Source of the DNA: UBA8529 sp964390565
GTDB lineage: Bacteria > Bacteroidota > Bacteroidia > Bacteroidales > Tenuifilaceae
Length of the DNA stretch: 64,000 nt
Direction: 5' to 3'
NCBI GenBank assembly: GCA_964390565.1
Contig: CAYMII010000012.1
Coordinates: 1 to 64,000, forward strand
Part shown: positions 27,869 through 35,807 of the stretch, one piece after another
Layout of the letters: each line of letters begins with the position of its first letter
How positions within the stretch are numbered: the first letter of the stretch is position 1
Notes under the pieces: model-generated
The model's database searches: none
Seen by the model: only the letters and a program-made list of their open reading frames with translations
What the model was told of the DNA's origin: nothing
Translations under genes and position numbers: made by a program

Positions 27869-28417
27869 ATGAATAATTACAGCGATAAGGAGCTGCTCGA
27901 GATGTATCGCAATAGCGATACTCAGAACTATGCATTTAACCTTATCGTTCGTAAGTATCAGGAGCGAATTTACTGGCATGTTCGCAAAATCGTAATCAAT
28001 CACGACGATGCCGATGATGTTGTACAGAACACCTTTCTAAAGGTTTGGGGAGGTCTTCAGCACTTTCGCGAGGACTCCCAGTTGTACACATGGCTTTACC
28101 GAATTGCCACTAATGAGGCGTTGACTTTTTTAAAAAGAAAACGCACAAAGTACTTTTTGCCATTAATCGATGTAGAGCAGCAGCTATCTAATAGCCTCGA
28201 AACCGATCCGTACTTCGATGGGAATGAACTACAGCTGAAACTTCAAAAGGCCATTGTTAGACTGCCTGAGAAGCAACGATTGGTATTTAATATGAAGTAT
28301 TTTGAGGAGATGAAATACGAGGATATGTCGGAAGTTCTTGGCACATCTGTTGGTGCGTTAAAGGCATCGTTTCATCATGCGATGAAAAAAATTGAAAAAT
28401 TTTTAGAAGAAGATTAA
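27869..28417 (+). CDS. ECF-type RNA polymerase sigma factor
   Basis: This is a 182-residue sigma-70-family protein of the extracytoplasmic-function type. Region 2 includes HDDADDVVQNTFLKVW and TWLYRIATNEALTFLKR. Region 4 is LPEKQRLVFNMKYFEEM followed by a helix-turn-helix ending in LKASFHHAMKKIEKFL. It starts 13 bp after the transketolase operon, which is unusually tight for a regulator, so it may be partly co-expressed with carbon metabolism. The two genes that follow look like its anti-sigma and sensor. The regulon is not deducible here. Confidence 0.93.
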   Translation: MNNYSDKELLEMYRNSDTQNYAFNLIVRKYQERIYWHVRKIVINHDDADDVVQNTFLKVWGGLQHFREDSQLYTWLYRIATNEALTFLKRKRTKYFLPLIDVEQQLSNSLETDPYFDGNELQLKLQKAIVRLPEKQRLVFNMKYFEEMKYEDMSEVLGTSVGALKASFHHAMKKIEKFLEED

Positions 28418-28466
28418 ACCCTTTTAAAGGGTAAATGTCATACTTTCAGAAGAATTATATAAAGAG

Positions 28467-28922
28467 ATGAGTGATTTAGAAACATTTGGACCAAAATTGA
28501 CCGAGGCCGGGAAAAGGAACCCATATAAGGTTCCTGAGGGTTATTTTGATGGTTTGCCATCGAGGGTTCAAGAATTTTGTAAGAAACAAGAGACCGACGA
28601 GGTTTCAACTAGCTGGGCTGTTACATTAAGGACACAGCTTGCGCTTGCTGCAGGAATTTGCCTTTTTGCAATGCTTGCTTTAACTGGCTATTACTATTCA
28701 AAGCAAGTTGGACTTAACAGCCCATTTACAAAGGATTATATTAAAATAGTTGAGGAGAGCGGAACTGAGTTTGAAGAGTTTCAGCTTTATGAGGCTGTAA
28801 ATAAAGGTGTTAGAAAGGATTCTGTTAAAAATCAAAAGAACGATGAGCTAATGGATTACCTTTTAAACGACTATATCGAAAATGGTACTCTACTTGAACC
28901 AACAAGAACAATTAAGCCGTAA
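28467..28922 (+). CDS. Putative membrane anti-sigma factor
   Basis: This 151-residue protein has one membrane helix (about 54-74) between a cytosolic N-terminus and a periplasmic C-terminus. No zinc-finger motif (HxxxCxxC) is present. The N-terminal NPYKVPEGYFDGLP motif is frequent in Bacteroidota membrane proteins encoded beside ECF sigma factors. Position (49 bp after the sigma gene, and overlapping the next gene by one base as TAATG) and topology suggest an anti-sigma factor. That role is inferred. Confidence 0.7.
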   Translation: MSDLETFGPKLTEAGKRNPYKVPEGYFDGLPSRVQEFCKKQETDEVSTSWAVTLRTQLALAAGICLFAMLALTGYYYSKQVGLNSPFTKDYIKIVEESGTEFEEFQLYEAVNKGVRKDSVKNQKNDELMDYLLNDYIENGTLLEPTRTIKP

Positions 28923-29362
28923 TGAATAGGAAGACAATTATATTATTACTCGTTTCGTTAATTCTTTTCTCTTGTAAATCAAAAGTGGAGAAGGGCGAGG
29001 CGGAGCTTAAAGCCGAAAAGGTAGCTTTTTTCAATAAAAAGTTGAACCTTACTAAGGAAGAGGCTGAACTCTTTTGGCCTGTTTATGATGAGTATTGGGT
29101 TAAGAAAAATCAGATATACGATAATAGACGCTCAGCAATGAAGTACTGTGGTAAGAATATCGAGAAGCTTTCTAGCAAAGAGATTGCTGAATATGCTGAT
29201 ATGTACGTCAATTTCAAAAAGCAGGAAGCGGATTTGCTTGTAGAATTCAATGATAAGTTTAAGCAAGTACTTCCCCCAACAAAGGTTTTTCTGCTTTATC
29301 AAACCGATTACGAGTTTAAAAACTATCTTCTAAAACAAATTCAGAATTCTGGAAACAATTAG
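28922..29362 (+). CDS. Lipoprotein of the 'sensor of ECF sigma factor' type
   Basis: This 146-residue protein has a lipobox ending at Cys17 (LILFSCKSK) and an all-helical body. The segment KLNLTKEEAELFWPVYDEYW resembles the LTxxQ/Spy-like helical hairpins of small periplasmic sensors and matches proteins annotated in Flavobacteriia as sensors of ECF-type sigma factors. It is translationally coupled to the putative anti-sigma gene (stop and start overlap by one base). A plausible model is that it reports envelope state to the anti-sigma factor; this is inference from gene order. Confidence 0.72.
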   Translation: MNRKTIILLLVSLILFSCKSKVEKGEAELKAEKVAFFNKKLNLTKEEAELFWPVYDEYWVKKNQIYDNRRSAMKYCGKNIEKLSSKEIAEYADMYVNFKKQEADLLVEFNDKFKQVLPPTKVFLLYQTDYEFKNYLLKQIQNSGNN

Positions 29363-29435
29363 GGTTTTGGCGAACTCTTTGTTTTTATTGATGAACTTGC
29401 AGTTTGTTTTGATAGAAATTATCTTTAAAATCAAC

Positions 29436-29481
29436 TTGACACTTTTTTAGCAAATATCATATACTTCGATTGCTATATTTG
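29436..29481 (+). promoter_or_regulatory. Two overlapping promoter candidates before the siaC-like gene
   Basis: TATATTTG at 29474-29481 matches the Bacteroidota -7 box, 27 bp before the ATG. In addition, TTGACA at 29436-29441 and TATACT at 29460-29465 with an 18-bp spacer resemble an E. coli sigma-70 promoter, an unexpected form in this phylum. The second may be chance. Confidence 0.4.
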
Positions 29482-29507
29482 TTGAGTTACTAACTCATGC
29501 AAAAGGT

Positions 29508-29936
29508 ATGGCAGGTGTTGAAATTAGCAGCGGAATGGCTGAAGATGTAATGGTTTTAGAGAGTTTGTTCATCCCAGGAACAAAGCAAACCCCCGAAATT
29601 TCTTGCAATAAAACCTCTGGTGAAGTTTCGTTTAAAGGGAATTTCATTTCGAGCAACCCCAGTGAATTGATTGAGCCTATACAGAAATGGCTTTACGAAT
29701 TCATTAAAATGAAAAAAACAGCAGGGATAACCCTTGCTTTTCGGTTAACCTATTTGAATTGCACATCTGGTAAATCGCTCTGTAAACTTTTCCAACAGGC
29801 GGAGATGATTCAGGAGATGGGAGCGAACATAAGCGTTGACCTCTACTACGAGGAAGATGATACCGATATGCTCGATTGGTGCAAGGAGATGAAAAGCAGC
29901 TATAGCTTGCCGTTTAGCCTGTCGAAAGTCAATTAA
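29508..29936 (+). CDS. SiaC-like regulatory phosphoprotein (DUF1987)
   Basis: This 142-residue protein fits the DUF1987/SiaC family. It has the N-terminal FIPGTKQTPEI segment, a central beta-sheet ending in FRLTYLNCTSGKSL, and VDLYYEEDDTDMLDWC. In Pseudomonas, SiaC is phosphorylated on a Thr in the equivalent loop (here Thr86 or Ser87). It is controlled by the kinase SiaB and the PP2C phosphatase SiaA, and it activates a diguanylate cyclase. None of these partners is adjacent. The window does encode a membrane PP2C phosphatase at 6220-9543, which could act on such a protein; that link is speculative. Confidence 0.8.
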   Translation: MAGVEISSGMAEDVMVLESLFIPGTKQTPEISCNKTSGEVSFKGNFISSNPSELIEPIQKWLYEFIKMKKTAGITLAFRLTYLNCTSGKSLCKLFQQAEMIQEMGANISVDLYYEEDDTDMLDWCKEMKSSYSLPFSLSKVN

Positions 29937-29988
29937 TCTTATTTGCCATAAATAGTTGATTCCCCTTAGCTCTAAGGAGAAAAGTAAC

Positions 29989-31011
29989 TTATTTGCTGAT
30001 TACTTTCCTTGCCATGCTTTGAGCAATAATACTTGCAGCCATTAGCTGTAGCGCATGGTATATCATCAAAGGCAATAGGATTATTCCGGTTGCCGCTGCA
30101 TTTGGAAACAATACCTTCGACATTACAGTTCCGTGAACCAATGACTTTTTCGATCCGCAGAAAACAGCCGTTATATTATCTTCGCGATTAAATCCCATGA
30201 TCTTACTAACCAAAGAGATAATGGCATAAGCAAGAAAGAATAGGGCAATCATCGATATGCCAAGTATAATGATGTCTACCGCTCCGTGTCCGCTGAAAAG
30301 GTGCTTTGAGAACGATTCGCAAAAGGCGGTATAGATAATTAGCAGAATTACACCCTGATCGAAATAGCGCATGGTTTTACGATGCTTCTCGGCAAAAGCC
30401 CCAAACTTAAAGTGAAGTAATATACCTAATGTTACTGGGACTAAAACTTGAATTATTAGCTTGATAATTACGTCTGTTAAATCAAACCCCTGAGCACTTG
30501 TTGTTAGCACAATACCCATCCATAATGGGGTTATGAAAACACCAATCAAACTCGAAATACTTGCGTTGAAAATGGCCGCGGGGATATTCCCTCCTGCTAT
30601 GGAAACCATCACAACAGAAGAAGATACAGTTGATGGCAACGCAGCAACATAAAAAGCACCCAACCAGAATAGATCATTCCCGTTATTGCCAAAAAATCTT
30701 TTAAGTAGAAGCAGAATTACTGGGAAAAGCACAAATGTTGATAGCTGAACAACCGCATGCAATCGCCAATTGCTTAGCCCTTCGCGAAGTTTCTGTGGAC
30801 TTAAGCGCAAACCATAAAAAAAGAAAATTAGCGAAACGCCATATCCAGCAATGCTTTTGAGCGAGAACAACCCTTTTTGTATCCCGGGTGCTGACCAGAA
30901 GTAGGCCAGTACAATCATGCCAATAAGAGCAAGAATAAACCAATCGAGCCCAAATCGTAGGACTGTGGTTTTTGCTTTTTTAAGGAATTTGATAATGTCA
31001 GAGATATTCAT
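29989..31011 (-). CDS. Bile-acid:sodium symporter (BASS) family transporter
   Basis: This 340-residue inner-membrane protein has about ten hydrophobic helices and the SBF-like pattern: GYGVSLIFFFYGLRLSP in the first repeat and LPSTVSSSVVMVSIAGGN in the crossover region expected to bind sodium. Family members take up bile acids, organic anions or small carboxylates with sodium. It resembles the YfeH subgroup, whose substrate is not settled. It is a single gene with its own -7 box, on the opposite strand from siaC. Confidence 0.85.
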   Translation of the reverse strand: MNISDIIKFLKKAKTTVLRFGLDWFILALIGMIVLAYFWSAPGIQKGLFSLKSIAGYGVSLIFFFYGLRLSPQKLREGLSNWRLHAVVQLSTFVLFPVILLLLKRFFGNNGNDLFWLGAFYVAALPSTVSSSVVMVSIAGGNIPAAIFNASISSLIGVFITPLWMGIVLTTSAQGFDLTDVIIKLIIQVLVPVTLGILLHFKFGAFAEKHRKTMRYFDQGVILLIIYTAFCESFSKHLFSGHGAVDIIILGISMIALFFLAYAIISLVSKIMGFNREDNITAVFCGSKKSLVHGTVMSKVLFPNAAATGIILLPLMIYHALQLMAASIIAQSMARKVISK

Positions 31012-31027
31012 AAATGATTGCCGCTCT

Positions 31028-31035
31028 CAAAATTA
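31028..31035 (-). promoter_or_regulatory. Candidate -7 box for the BASS transporter
   Basis: TAATTTTG on the minus strand, 17 bp upstream of the ATG, matches TAnnTTTG. Only a weak TTGG-type -33 is near. Confidence 0.4.
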
Positions 31036-31048
31036 AACAAAAGAAAAA

Positions 31049-31087
31049 CTAACCAACGTTTTTACTTTCATAAAAAACATTGGTTAG
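31049..31087 (-). terminator. Terminator after the repetitive secreted protein gene
   Basis: An 8-bp GC-containing stem (CTAACCAA at 31049-31056 with TTGGTTAG at 31080-31087) extends inward with a further A/T stem after one mismatch. It is followed on the minus strand by TTTTTCTTTTG. It lies 17 bp after the gene's stop. Confidence 0.75.
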
Positions 31088-31103
31088 CCTAAAATAAAAA
31101 AGT

Positions 31104-32327
31104 TTAGTATTTAATTACGCTTACCCGAAACACCCCCGATGCTGGATTAATTCCAGCGGCGCTGTAATTGTTGAAACGTACAGTTACCTTATTGACCGCA
31201 CTAACCCATGCCGTGTAGCAGGAGTTATTGTTTACAGCACTACTTGGAACACCAAGCATTACAACATCACCAATTGCAGCACCATTTACCGTAATTGTTA
31301 AATCTCTACTTGAATTCGTATTTGTATTTCCGAAATTAAGTGTGGCCGTTGCGGTTAAGGTTTTTGCTAAAGTATATCGAGTTGTACCAGTTGAGACATA
31401 GTAGTTTGAGCCATCAAATTCAACAGCTCCCGATTCTGGCGTTGCTAAGTTTGTTCCTGCTGTAAATTTAAGTGGTGCCCCATTGTTTGCAGTAGCATAG
31501 CCGACTCCTAGATGGAGTTGTGCTGTGGGTGTGGTTTGGTTTATGCCAGTTTTAGTACCAGATGTTGTGTTTCCAATCCTAATTGAGTTAGCGACTGAAC
31601 CAGTTCCAATATTAATAGTTTTTATTCCTGTTCCTCCTGTACCAAAATTAAGTGTTTGTAAACCAGTGCCTGTTCCAATGCCAATTGTACCTGATTGTGT
31701 GTTTCCTCCAATAGAAATAGTTCCAGTTGTGGTTGATGAACCTATTGTGTAGTTTGAGGCTCCAACGCCATCAAGTGAAAAATTACTTGTTCCAGTTCTA
31801 AGGTTTAAACTTGTCGCTCCGATGACATTTCCAATGTTAATTGCATTGCCACCTAATGTCCCATTGGCAATATTGACTGTGCCATTTGAAGTCCCTGAGT
31901 TAATGTTTGTAGTGGAGTTTGAATCGTTGTTAAGGTTTATTGTACCGCCAGAGGCATTTAAGCCGGAATTAAATGTAGCATTCCCATTCCAAATCTTATT
32001 GCCATTAACAGTTTGATTTGTTGTGAGATCAACATAATTTACTGTAGAGGAAGTTGCTTCAATACCAATCTTTTGCCATTTTTGTCCATTGTAATAGAAA
32101 AACCCTTGTGGCGAATTGGTTCTGTAAATTAGCAATCCAACAGCAGGCGATAAAACGGAAGTTGTGTCGGCAACTCTTGGAATAAGTAGCCCTTTGTCAG
32201 TACTAACAATATCAAGCATAGCTGATGAATTTGCCGCTGCTCCGGAGTTATTAATAGCAACCTGAGCCCTTGTAGCCAGTCCGGTCAAAAGAAGACAGGT
32301 AAGAAGAAATGAAGAAAGAGTTTTCAT
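31104..32327 (-). CDS. Secreted repetitive protein with tail-fibre-like head
   Basis: This 407-residue protein has a signal peptide (about 1-21). The N-terminal block SAMLDIVSTDKGLLIPRVAD and the YYNGQKWQKIG motif are seen in many Bacteroidota surface proteins that resemble phage tail-fibre starts. The middle (about 100-265) is low-complexity, rich in Gly, Thr, Asn, Ser and Ile, with short repeats such as TINIGTG, GTIGIGTG and TLNFGTG spaced about 15-18 residues apart. That pattern suggests a beta-solenoid. The C-terminal 80 residues form a separate, non-repetitive domain. No type IX sorting signal is visible. It may be an adhesin or surface fibre; function unknown. Confidence 0.75.
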   Translation of the reverse strand: MKTLSSFLLTCLLLTGLATRAQVAINNSGAAANSSAMLDIVSTDKGLLIPRVADTTSVLSPAVGLLIYRTNSPQGFFYYNGQKWQKIGIEATSSTVNYVDLTTNQTVNGNKIWNGNATFNSGLNASGGTINLNNDSNSTTNINSGTSNGTVNIANGTLGGNAINIGNVIGATSLNLRTGTSNFSLDGVGASNYTIGSSTTTGTISIGGNTQSGTIGIGTGTGLQTLNFGTGGTGIKTINIGTGSVANSIRIGNTTSGTKTGINQTTPTAQLHLGVGYATANNGAPLKFTAGTNLATPESGAVEFDGSNYYVSTGTTRYTLAKTLTATATLNFGNTNTNSSRDLTITVNGAAIGDVVMLGVPSSAVNNNSCYTAWVSAVNKVTVRFNNYSAAGINPASGVFRVSVIKY

Positions 32328-32517
32328 TTGGTGAAAAATATTGCTAATTATCTAATAAACAGGGTAAATAATAGTTTTGTTTTGATGTTACGTATTTGTA
32401 TGATAAAGGTTTTAAATGTTTTGACTAACTAACTCGAAGTGGTGAGCAATTCTTTTTTATTTGTTAGTTATTTAATATTCTTTAATTAAATTAAAAACTA
32501 TTCAATTAAGTTTAAGA

Positions 32518-32922
32518 TTATATTGGCTTTTGTAATGTTGATGTAACCACGCTAAACTTAGGCGGGTTGGCAATCGTTTTTTTAACCTTGCAAAGGTCTG
32601 CAACTTTAATCACCGCTTCCTTGTACATTTCTGGGAAATCAGCAGGAAGTTGTATGTCAATCTTGATATCCGATGGCAAACCGGTTGCTCTATCATAATC
32701 CATGGTTTGGATAATTTTAATGTTATCGGCCGGAATTCCTCGCTGATCGCAGAAGCCTTTCACGTAAATGCCTGCACATGTTCCAATGGATGCTAAGAAC
32801 AATTCAAAAGGCGAAGGGGCTGTGTTTGTTCCTCCTCCGTTAATTGGTTGATCGGTGCTTATTTTATGTCCGTTAAGGTGGGCGGTAATTACTTTTCCGC
32901 CATCAAATGTAACTTCCATCAT
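32518..32922 (-). CDS. OsmC/Ohr-family protein
   Basis: This 134-residue protein belongs to the OsmC fold family. It includes GGGTNTAPSPFELFLASIGTC with the first conserved Cys and YVKGFCDQRGI with the second, the pair that reduces organic peroxides in family members. It starts with two consecutive ATGs; either may be used. It follows the methyltransferase gene by 18 bp in a minus-strand cluster with the acyltransferase. Whether it reduces peroxides or has another thiol role cannot be told from sequence. Confidence 0.87.
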   Translation of the reverse strand: MMEVTFDGGKVITAHLNGHKISTDQPINGGGTNTAPSPFELFLASIGTCAGIYVKGFCDQRGIPADNIKIIQTMDYDRATGLPSDIKIDIQLPADFPEMYKEAVIKVADLCKVKKTIANPPKFSVVTSTLQKPI

Positions 32923-32940
32923 GATTAGTTATCGTTAATG

Positions 32941-33558
32941 TTAAACTTTATTTGCTGTAAGCAGAAAGATAGGGAATTGTTTTATACTTCCATCGGGTAA
33001 TGGTCTGTTTATAACAAAGCATTGCTTGTGATTGATGTTTTCGAACCCATTGTCCGCAAGCAATTTTGATAGATGCTCAACCTCAAACCCCTTATGTCCT
33101 TCAAATCCAGCATCATGGAATGTGCCATCTTCGGTGTAAAGATCCGATATTGCAATATAACCTCTTGGGTTCAGTAATCCGTTGAAACGCGATATAATCC
33201 CATTAACATCTTCAACATGGTGGAGTACCATTTGGGTAAAAATAAAATCAAATTTATCACCTATGTGATCCCTTTGTTCAAGTTCAAAATGTATGGTTTT
33301 GAGGTTCGATGCCTTCGATTTCATAATTTTGGCATCTGTCATCTTGAGCATCTCAATGGAGTTATCCATTAATGTGATTTCTTTCAGATGATCCTTCAGC
33401 ATAAAGCTGAGAATACCTGTTCCTGCCCCAAATTCTAGGGCGTTCATTGAGGTTTTTAAAGGGATTGTTCTTATAATCTCTTCTGCAATTGCCTTTGAGC
33501 GATCCCAATGCATTGGGTTTTCATCCCAACTGGCTGCCCTTTGATCGAATTCGTTCAT
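32941..33558 (-). CDS. Class I SAM-dependent methyltransferase
   Basis: This 205-residue Rossmann-fold methyltransferase carries motif I NALEFGAGTGILSFML, the acidic residue after strand 2 (LMDNSIEML) and motif IV FIFTQMVLHHVEDV. It most resembles the UbiE/Methyltransf_11 group. The substrate is unknown. It lies between the acyltransferase gene (68 bp upstream) and OsmC (18 bp downstream), all on the minus strand, so co-transcription is likely. None of the neighbours clearly reveals its substrate. Confidence 0.87.
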   Translation of the reverse strand: MNEFDQRAASWDENPMHWDRSKAIAEEIIRTIPLKTSMNALEFGAGTGILSFMLKDHLKEITLMDNSIEMLKMTDAKIMKSKASNLKTIHFELEQRDHIGDKFDFIFTQMVLHHVEDVNGIISRFNGLLNPRGYIAISDLYTEDGTFHDAGFEGHKGFEVEHLSKLLADNGFENINHKQCFVINRPLPDGSIKQFPIFLLTANKV

Positions 33559-33625
33559 TGAAATTTATTTAATGGAGAAAGAACAAGCGCAATTGCTAAA
33601 GGTTCAAGTCTAGAACTCTTAAGTA

Positions 33626-34552
33626 TTAAATAAACCGGTTACGATACTTGTCGCCAATGGCATGAAGCTCATCAATTCTATCGGTGATTGTATCTGCAAC
33701 AAATTGCTTTACCTGCTCCTTACCCTCACTATCGCAAGCATTTGGTGCATCTGGCGATTCTAGAACTTTTTTAATGTACTCTTTCGAGTCGATAACCTCG
33801 CCAAAGTTGAAAATGATAACATCGTCGCAAATAGTCTCTTTGGTCATATCCTCATGCTCCTCTGGCGCCATAGTGTTTCCGCTCACAGATACGCAGCAGA
33901 TATAATCGAACGAGTTTAAATATCCATAAATGGCTGAGATTGCACGCTTTGTTTCGGGTAGCCAAGGGCGATATCTTGTTCCGCTTGCATAAAGAAAGAA
34001 CATGTACCCTTGATTTCTTAGCTCTCCAATTTTACGTGTTGATTTTAGATTGATTCTATTTGCTAGTTCAACCTCTTCGCGTCGTTCCTCATCGTTCTTC
34101 ATCTCATTCAGCGAGCGAATAGCGTAAACAACAACTCGGGTAAACATCTCGGTAAAGAGTTTAACCATTGGCTCGGCGTTAAGCTTTGTACCAGCAATAA
34201 AGATAAACTTCTCGAATATCTCTTTTAACGATTCATTTTCGTGATTGTAAAATTGAGCGAAAAGGTTGGGTACATCAAGGTTCGAGGTGTGCTCTGATAG
34301 AATTAGGCATGATTTACCCTGCTGAGCCAGCTCGTTTAATTTCAAGATGTTTTCAACCCCTAAGATGTTGCTTCCGGGCAAGTGGCATTTTGTGACTATT
34401 TCAAGCAGTAATTCGCGATTCTCCTTATGTGCTTCCTGATAAACGTTATCGGGGGTAATTTCGGTGTCCTCGTGCATTTTAGAACCATCTACCATCCGGC
34501 GGTAATACTCAAAAAATTCTTTGGTTCTGTTGTAGGTAATAATCTCGCTCAT
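33626..34552 (-). CDS. Glycerol-3-phosphate/1-acylglycerol-3-phosphate acyltransferase-like protein
   Basis: This 308-residue protein shows the acyltransferase HxxxxD motif in LSEHTSNLDVPN and a degenerate glycerophosphate-binding motif YASGTRYRPW in place of FPEGTR. The segment FIFIAGTKLNAEPMVKLF resembles the soluble (chloroplast-type) glycerol-3-phosphate acyltransferases more than PlsC. No strong membrane helix is visible. The upstream region has a perfect 26-bp palindrome at 34585-34610, a candidate operator. It heads the acyltransferase-methyltransferase-OsmC cluster. The role in phospholipid synthesis is by family. Confidence 0.8.
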   Translation of the reverse strand: MSEIITYNRTKEFFEYYRRMVDGSKMHEDTEITPDNVYQEAHKENRELLLEIVTKCHLPGSNILGVENILKLNELAQQGKSCLILSEHTSNLDVPNLFAQFYNHENESLKEIFEKFIFIAGTKLNAEPMVKLFTEMFTRVVVYAIRSLNEMKNDEERREEVELANRINLKSTRKIGELRNQGYMFFLYASGTRYRPWLPETKRAISAIYGYLNSFDYICCVSVSGNTMAPEEHEDMTKETICDDVIIFNFGEVIDSKEYIKKVLESPDAPNACDSEGKEQVKQFVADTITDRIDELHAIGDKYRNRFI

Positions 34553-34584
34553 TTCGAATCCACATTATATTAATGATGAAACTA

Positions 34585-34610
34585 TGCAAATCATTATGCA
34601 ATGATTTGCA
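34585..34610. promoter_or_regulatory. Perfect 26-bp palindrome upstream of the acyltransferase gene
   Basis: Arms TGCAAATCATT (34585-34595) and AATGATTTGCA (34600-34610) are exact reverse complements around a 4-nt centre. The palindrome lies 33 bp before the ATG at 34552. There is no T-tract, so it looks like a dimeric repressor site rather than a terminator. The binding protein is unknown. Confidence 0.55.
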
Positions 34611-34730
34611 GTATGTTAAATCACAAATTAAATCCACACATCCCTAATGAAGTTGCAAAGATAAGATTTTATTTAATAGCAGGGTTTTCATAATTCCGAA
34701 GAATTACAACACCCAAAATGCATGCAGAAT

Positions 34731-35711
34731 TTACTCGTAATATTCGAAGGCATCAATGATATCAAGATAAACCCCATCAAATCCGGCATCTAATATCTTT
34801 TTTAGGTACGAGTTGTCGTTCCCATAAATGATATCTTTCCAACTCTGTTCCCAATATCTAACTTTATAGTTGCTAGGCCAATTGGGATTTTCGCCATCCA
34901 TCCAGCTAGGTTTTTTTATAACCCATGACGATTGCCAATAATACCGATAATCCTCTGCTTCCCCTATGGACATATACGAAATAACCAAACGCTTTCCGCC
35001 ATTCGCTTTGTTTTTTAGCTGATTAATTTCTGCTTGGGTGAATTCAGTTCCATCGTTAAAAAATAGATCCATTATTAGCAAATCGTAGTTTGTAGCAGTT
35101 ACTGCACTTATGTATGCTGTTTTTGTTGAGAAATTTTCAGGGTTTATTAGGTATAGAAAGTTCTTTACCCCTACAAATGTTGTTACTGTTGTATTACTCT
35201 CTTCGTGGATTGGATTGGGATAAGTTGGAATTTGGTTGAGGTTTCGTTGATCGGCAGCAAATGAAACATATTCCGCATTGTGATTTTGGCTGTACGAATC
35301 ATCCATTTTGCTGTGAGTTGAGCAATAATCAGTTGCCAAAATCTTATTCCCGTCGGCTTTTGAGATATCTAAAAAGGCCTTTAAATAGCTGCTAACGCTA
35401 GTCGGAGTTGCTTGATCATCGTTATCGTAGCCATAAAACAAGTCTTCCTGTCCGTTTCCATCAATTGCTGTTAAGTAAGCTGTGTTTGGCAGTCCTGTTT
35501 GGGTGCCATCATTAGTAACTAGTTCAATGCCATTTTGAGGGATTATCAGAAAATCAGATTTGGTTGATTTTGCATATTGGCTAATGCCTATCACAAAATC
35601 TCGCATCTCCTGCTTAAAGTCAAGATTTGGAATTCCATCTCCATCCTTTTTGCACGAAAATATTGTAATTGTCAGAATGAAAAGGAAATAGAAACGTATT
35701 CTCCAACCCAT
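34731..35711 (-). CDS. TM1410-type putative glycoside hydrolase lipoprotein
   Basis: I start at ATG 35711 (MGWRIRFYFLFILTITIFSC), which gives a lipobox ending at Cys20; a longer form would add 17 residues that spoil the signal. The 326-residue protein matches the MJ1477/TM1410 putative glycosidase group related to GH114. Acidic residues sit at strand ends in LLIMDLFF, ISYMSIGEAEDYRYYW and GFDGVYLDIIDAFEYY. These barrel enzymes are thought to act on galactosamine-containing polysaccharide. The long middle region before the first catalytic motif is unusual. The gene is single, next to nrfHA but separated by a terminator. Confidence 0.8.
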   Translation of the reverse strand: MGWRIRFYFLFILTITIFSCKKDGDGIPNLDFKQEMRDFVIGISQYAKSTKSDFLIIPQNGIELVTNDGTQTGLPNTAYLTAIDGNGQEDLFYGYDNDDQATPTSVSSYLKAFLDISKADGNKILATDYCSTHSKMDDSYSQNHNAEYVSFAADQRNLNQIPTYPNPIHEESNTTVTTFVGVKNFLYLINPENFSTKTAYISAVTATNYDLLIMDLFFNDGTEFTQAEINQLKNKANGGKRLVISYMSIGEAEDYRYYWQSSWVIKKPSWMDGENPNWPSNYKVRYWEQSWKDIIYGNDNSYLKKILDAGFDGVYLDIIDAFEYYE

Positions 35712-35754
35712 TTGCGTATGATTTAGTGACTTAAAACGAGTAAATATAAAACAT

Positions 35755-35787
35755 AAAGGCACAATAGTAAAGTTCTATTGTGCCTTT
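35755..35787 (-). terminator. Terminator of the nrfHA operon
   Basis: A perfect 13-bp stem (AAAGGCACAATAG at 35755-35767 with CTATTGTGCCTTT at 35775-35787) is followed on the minus strand by a T-rich tract. It starts 20 bp after the nrfA stop. Confidence 0.85.
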
Positions 35788-35807
35788 TTAAATGTTAGAA
35801 TAAGTTA

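Noticed and set aside
28418..28432. ACCCTTTTAAAGGGT palindrome between sigma and anti-sigma genes
   Set aside because: Too short a stem with no T-tract; probably chance in a 49-bp operon spacer.
31525..32016. Val/Pro-rich frames opposite the repetitive secreted protein, and CRISPR-like periodicity of the DNA
   Set aside because: The periodicity comes from coding repeats (INIGTG) of variable length, with no constant repeat/spacer pattern; the opposite frames are mirror images of it.
33598..33616. GGTTCAAGTCTAGAAC, resembling a tRNA T-arm
   Set aside because: No acceptor stem, anticodon arm or CCA end could be built around it.
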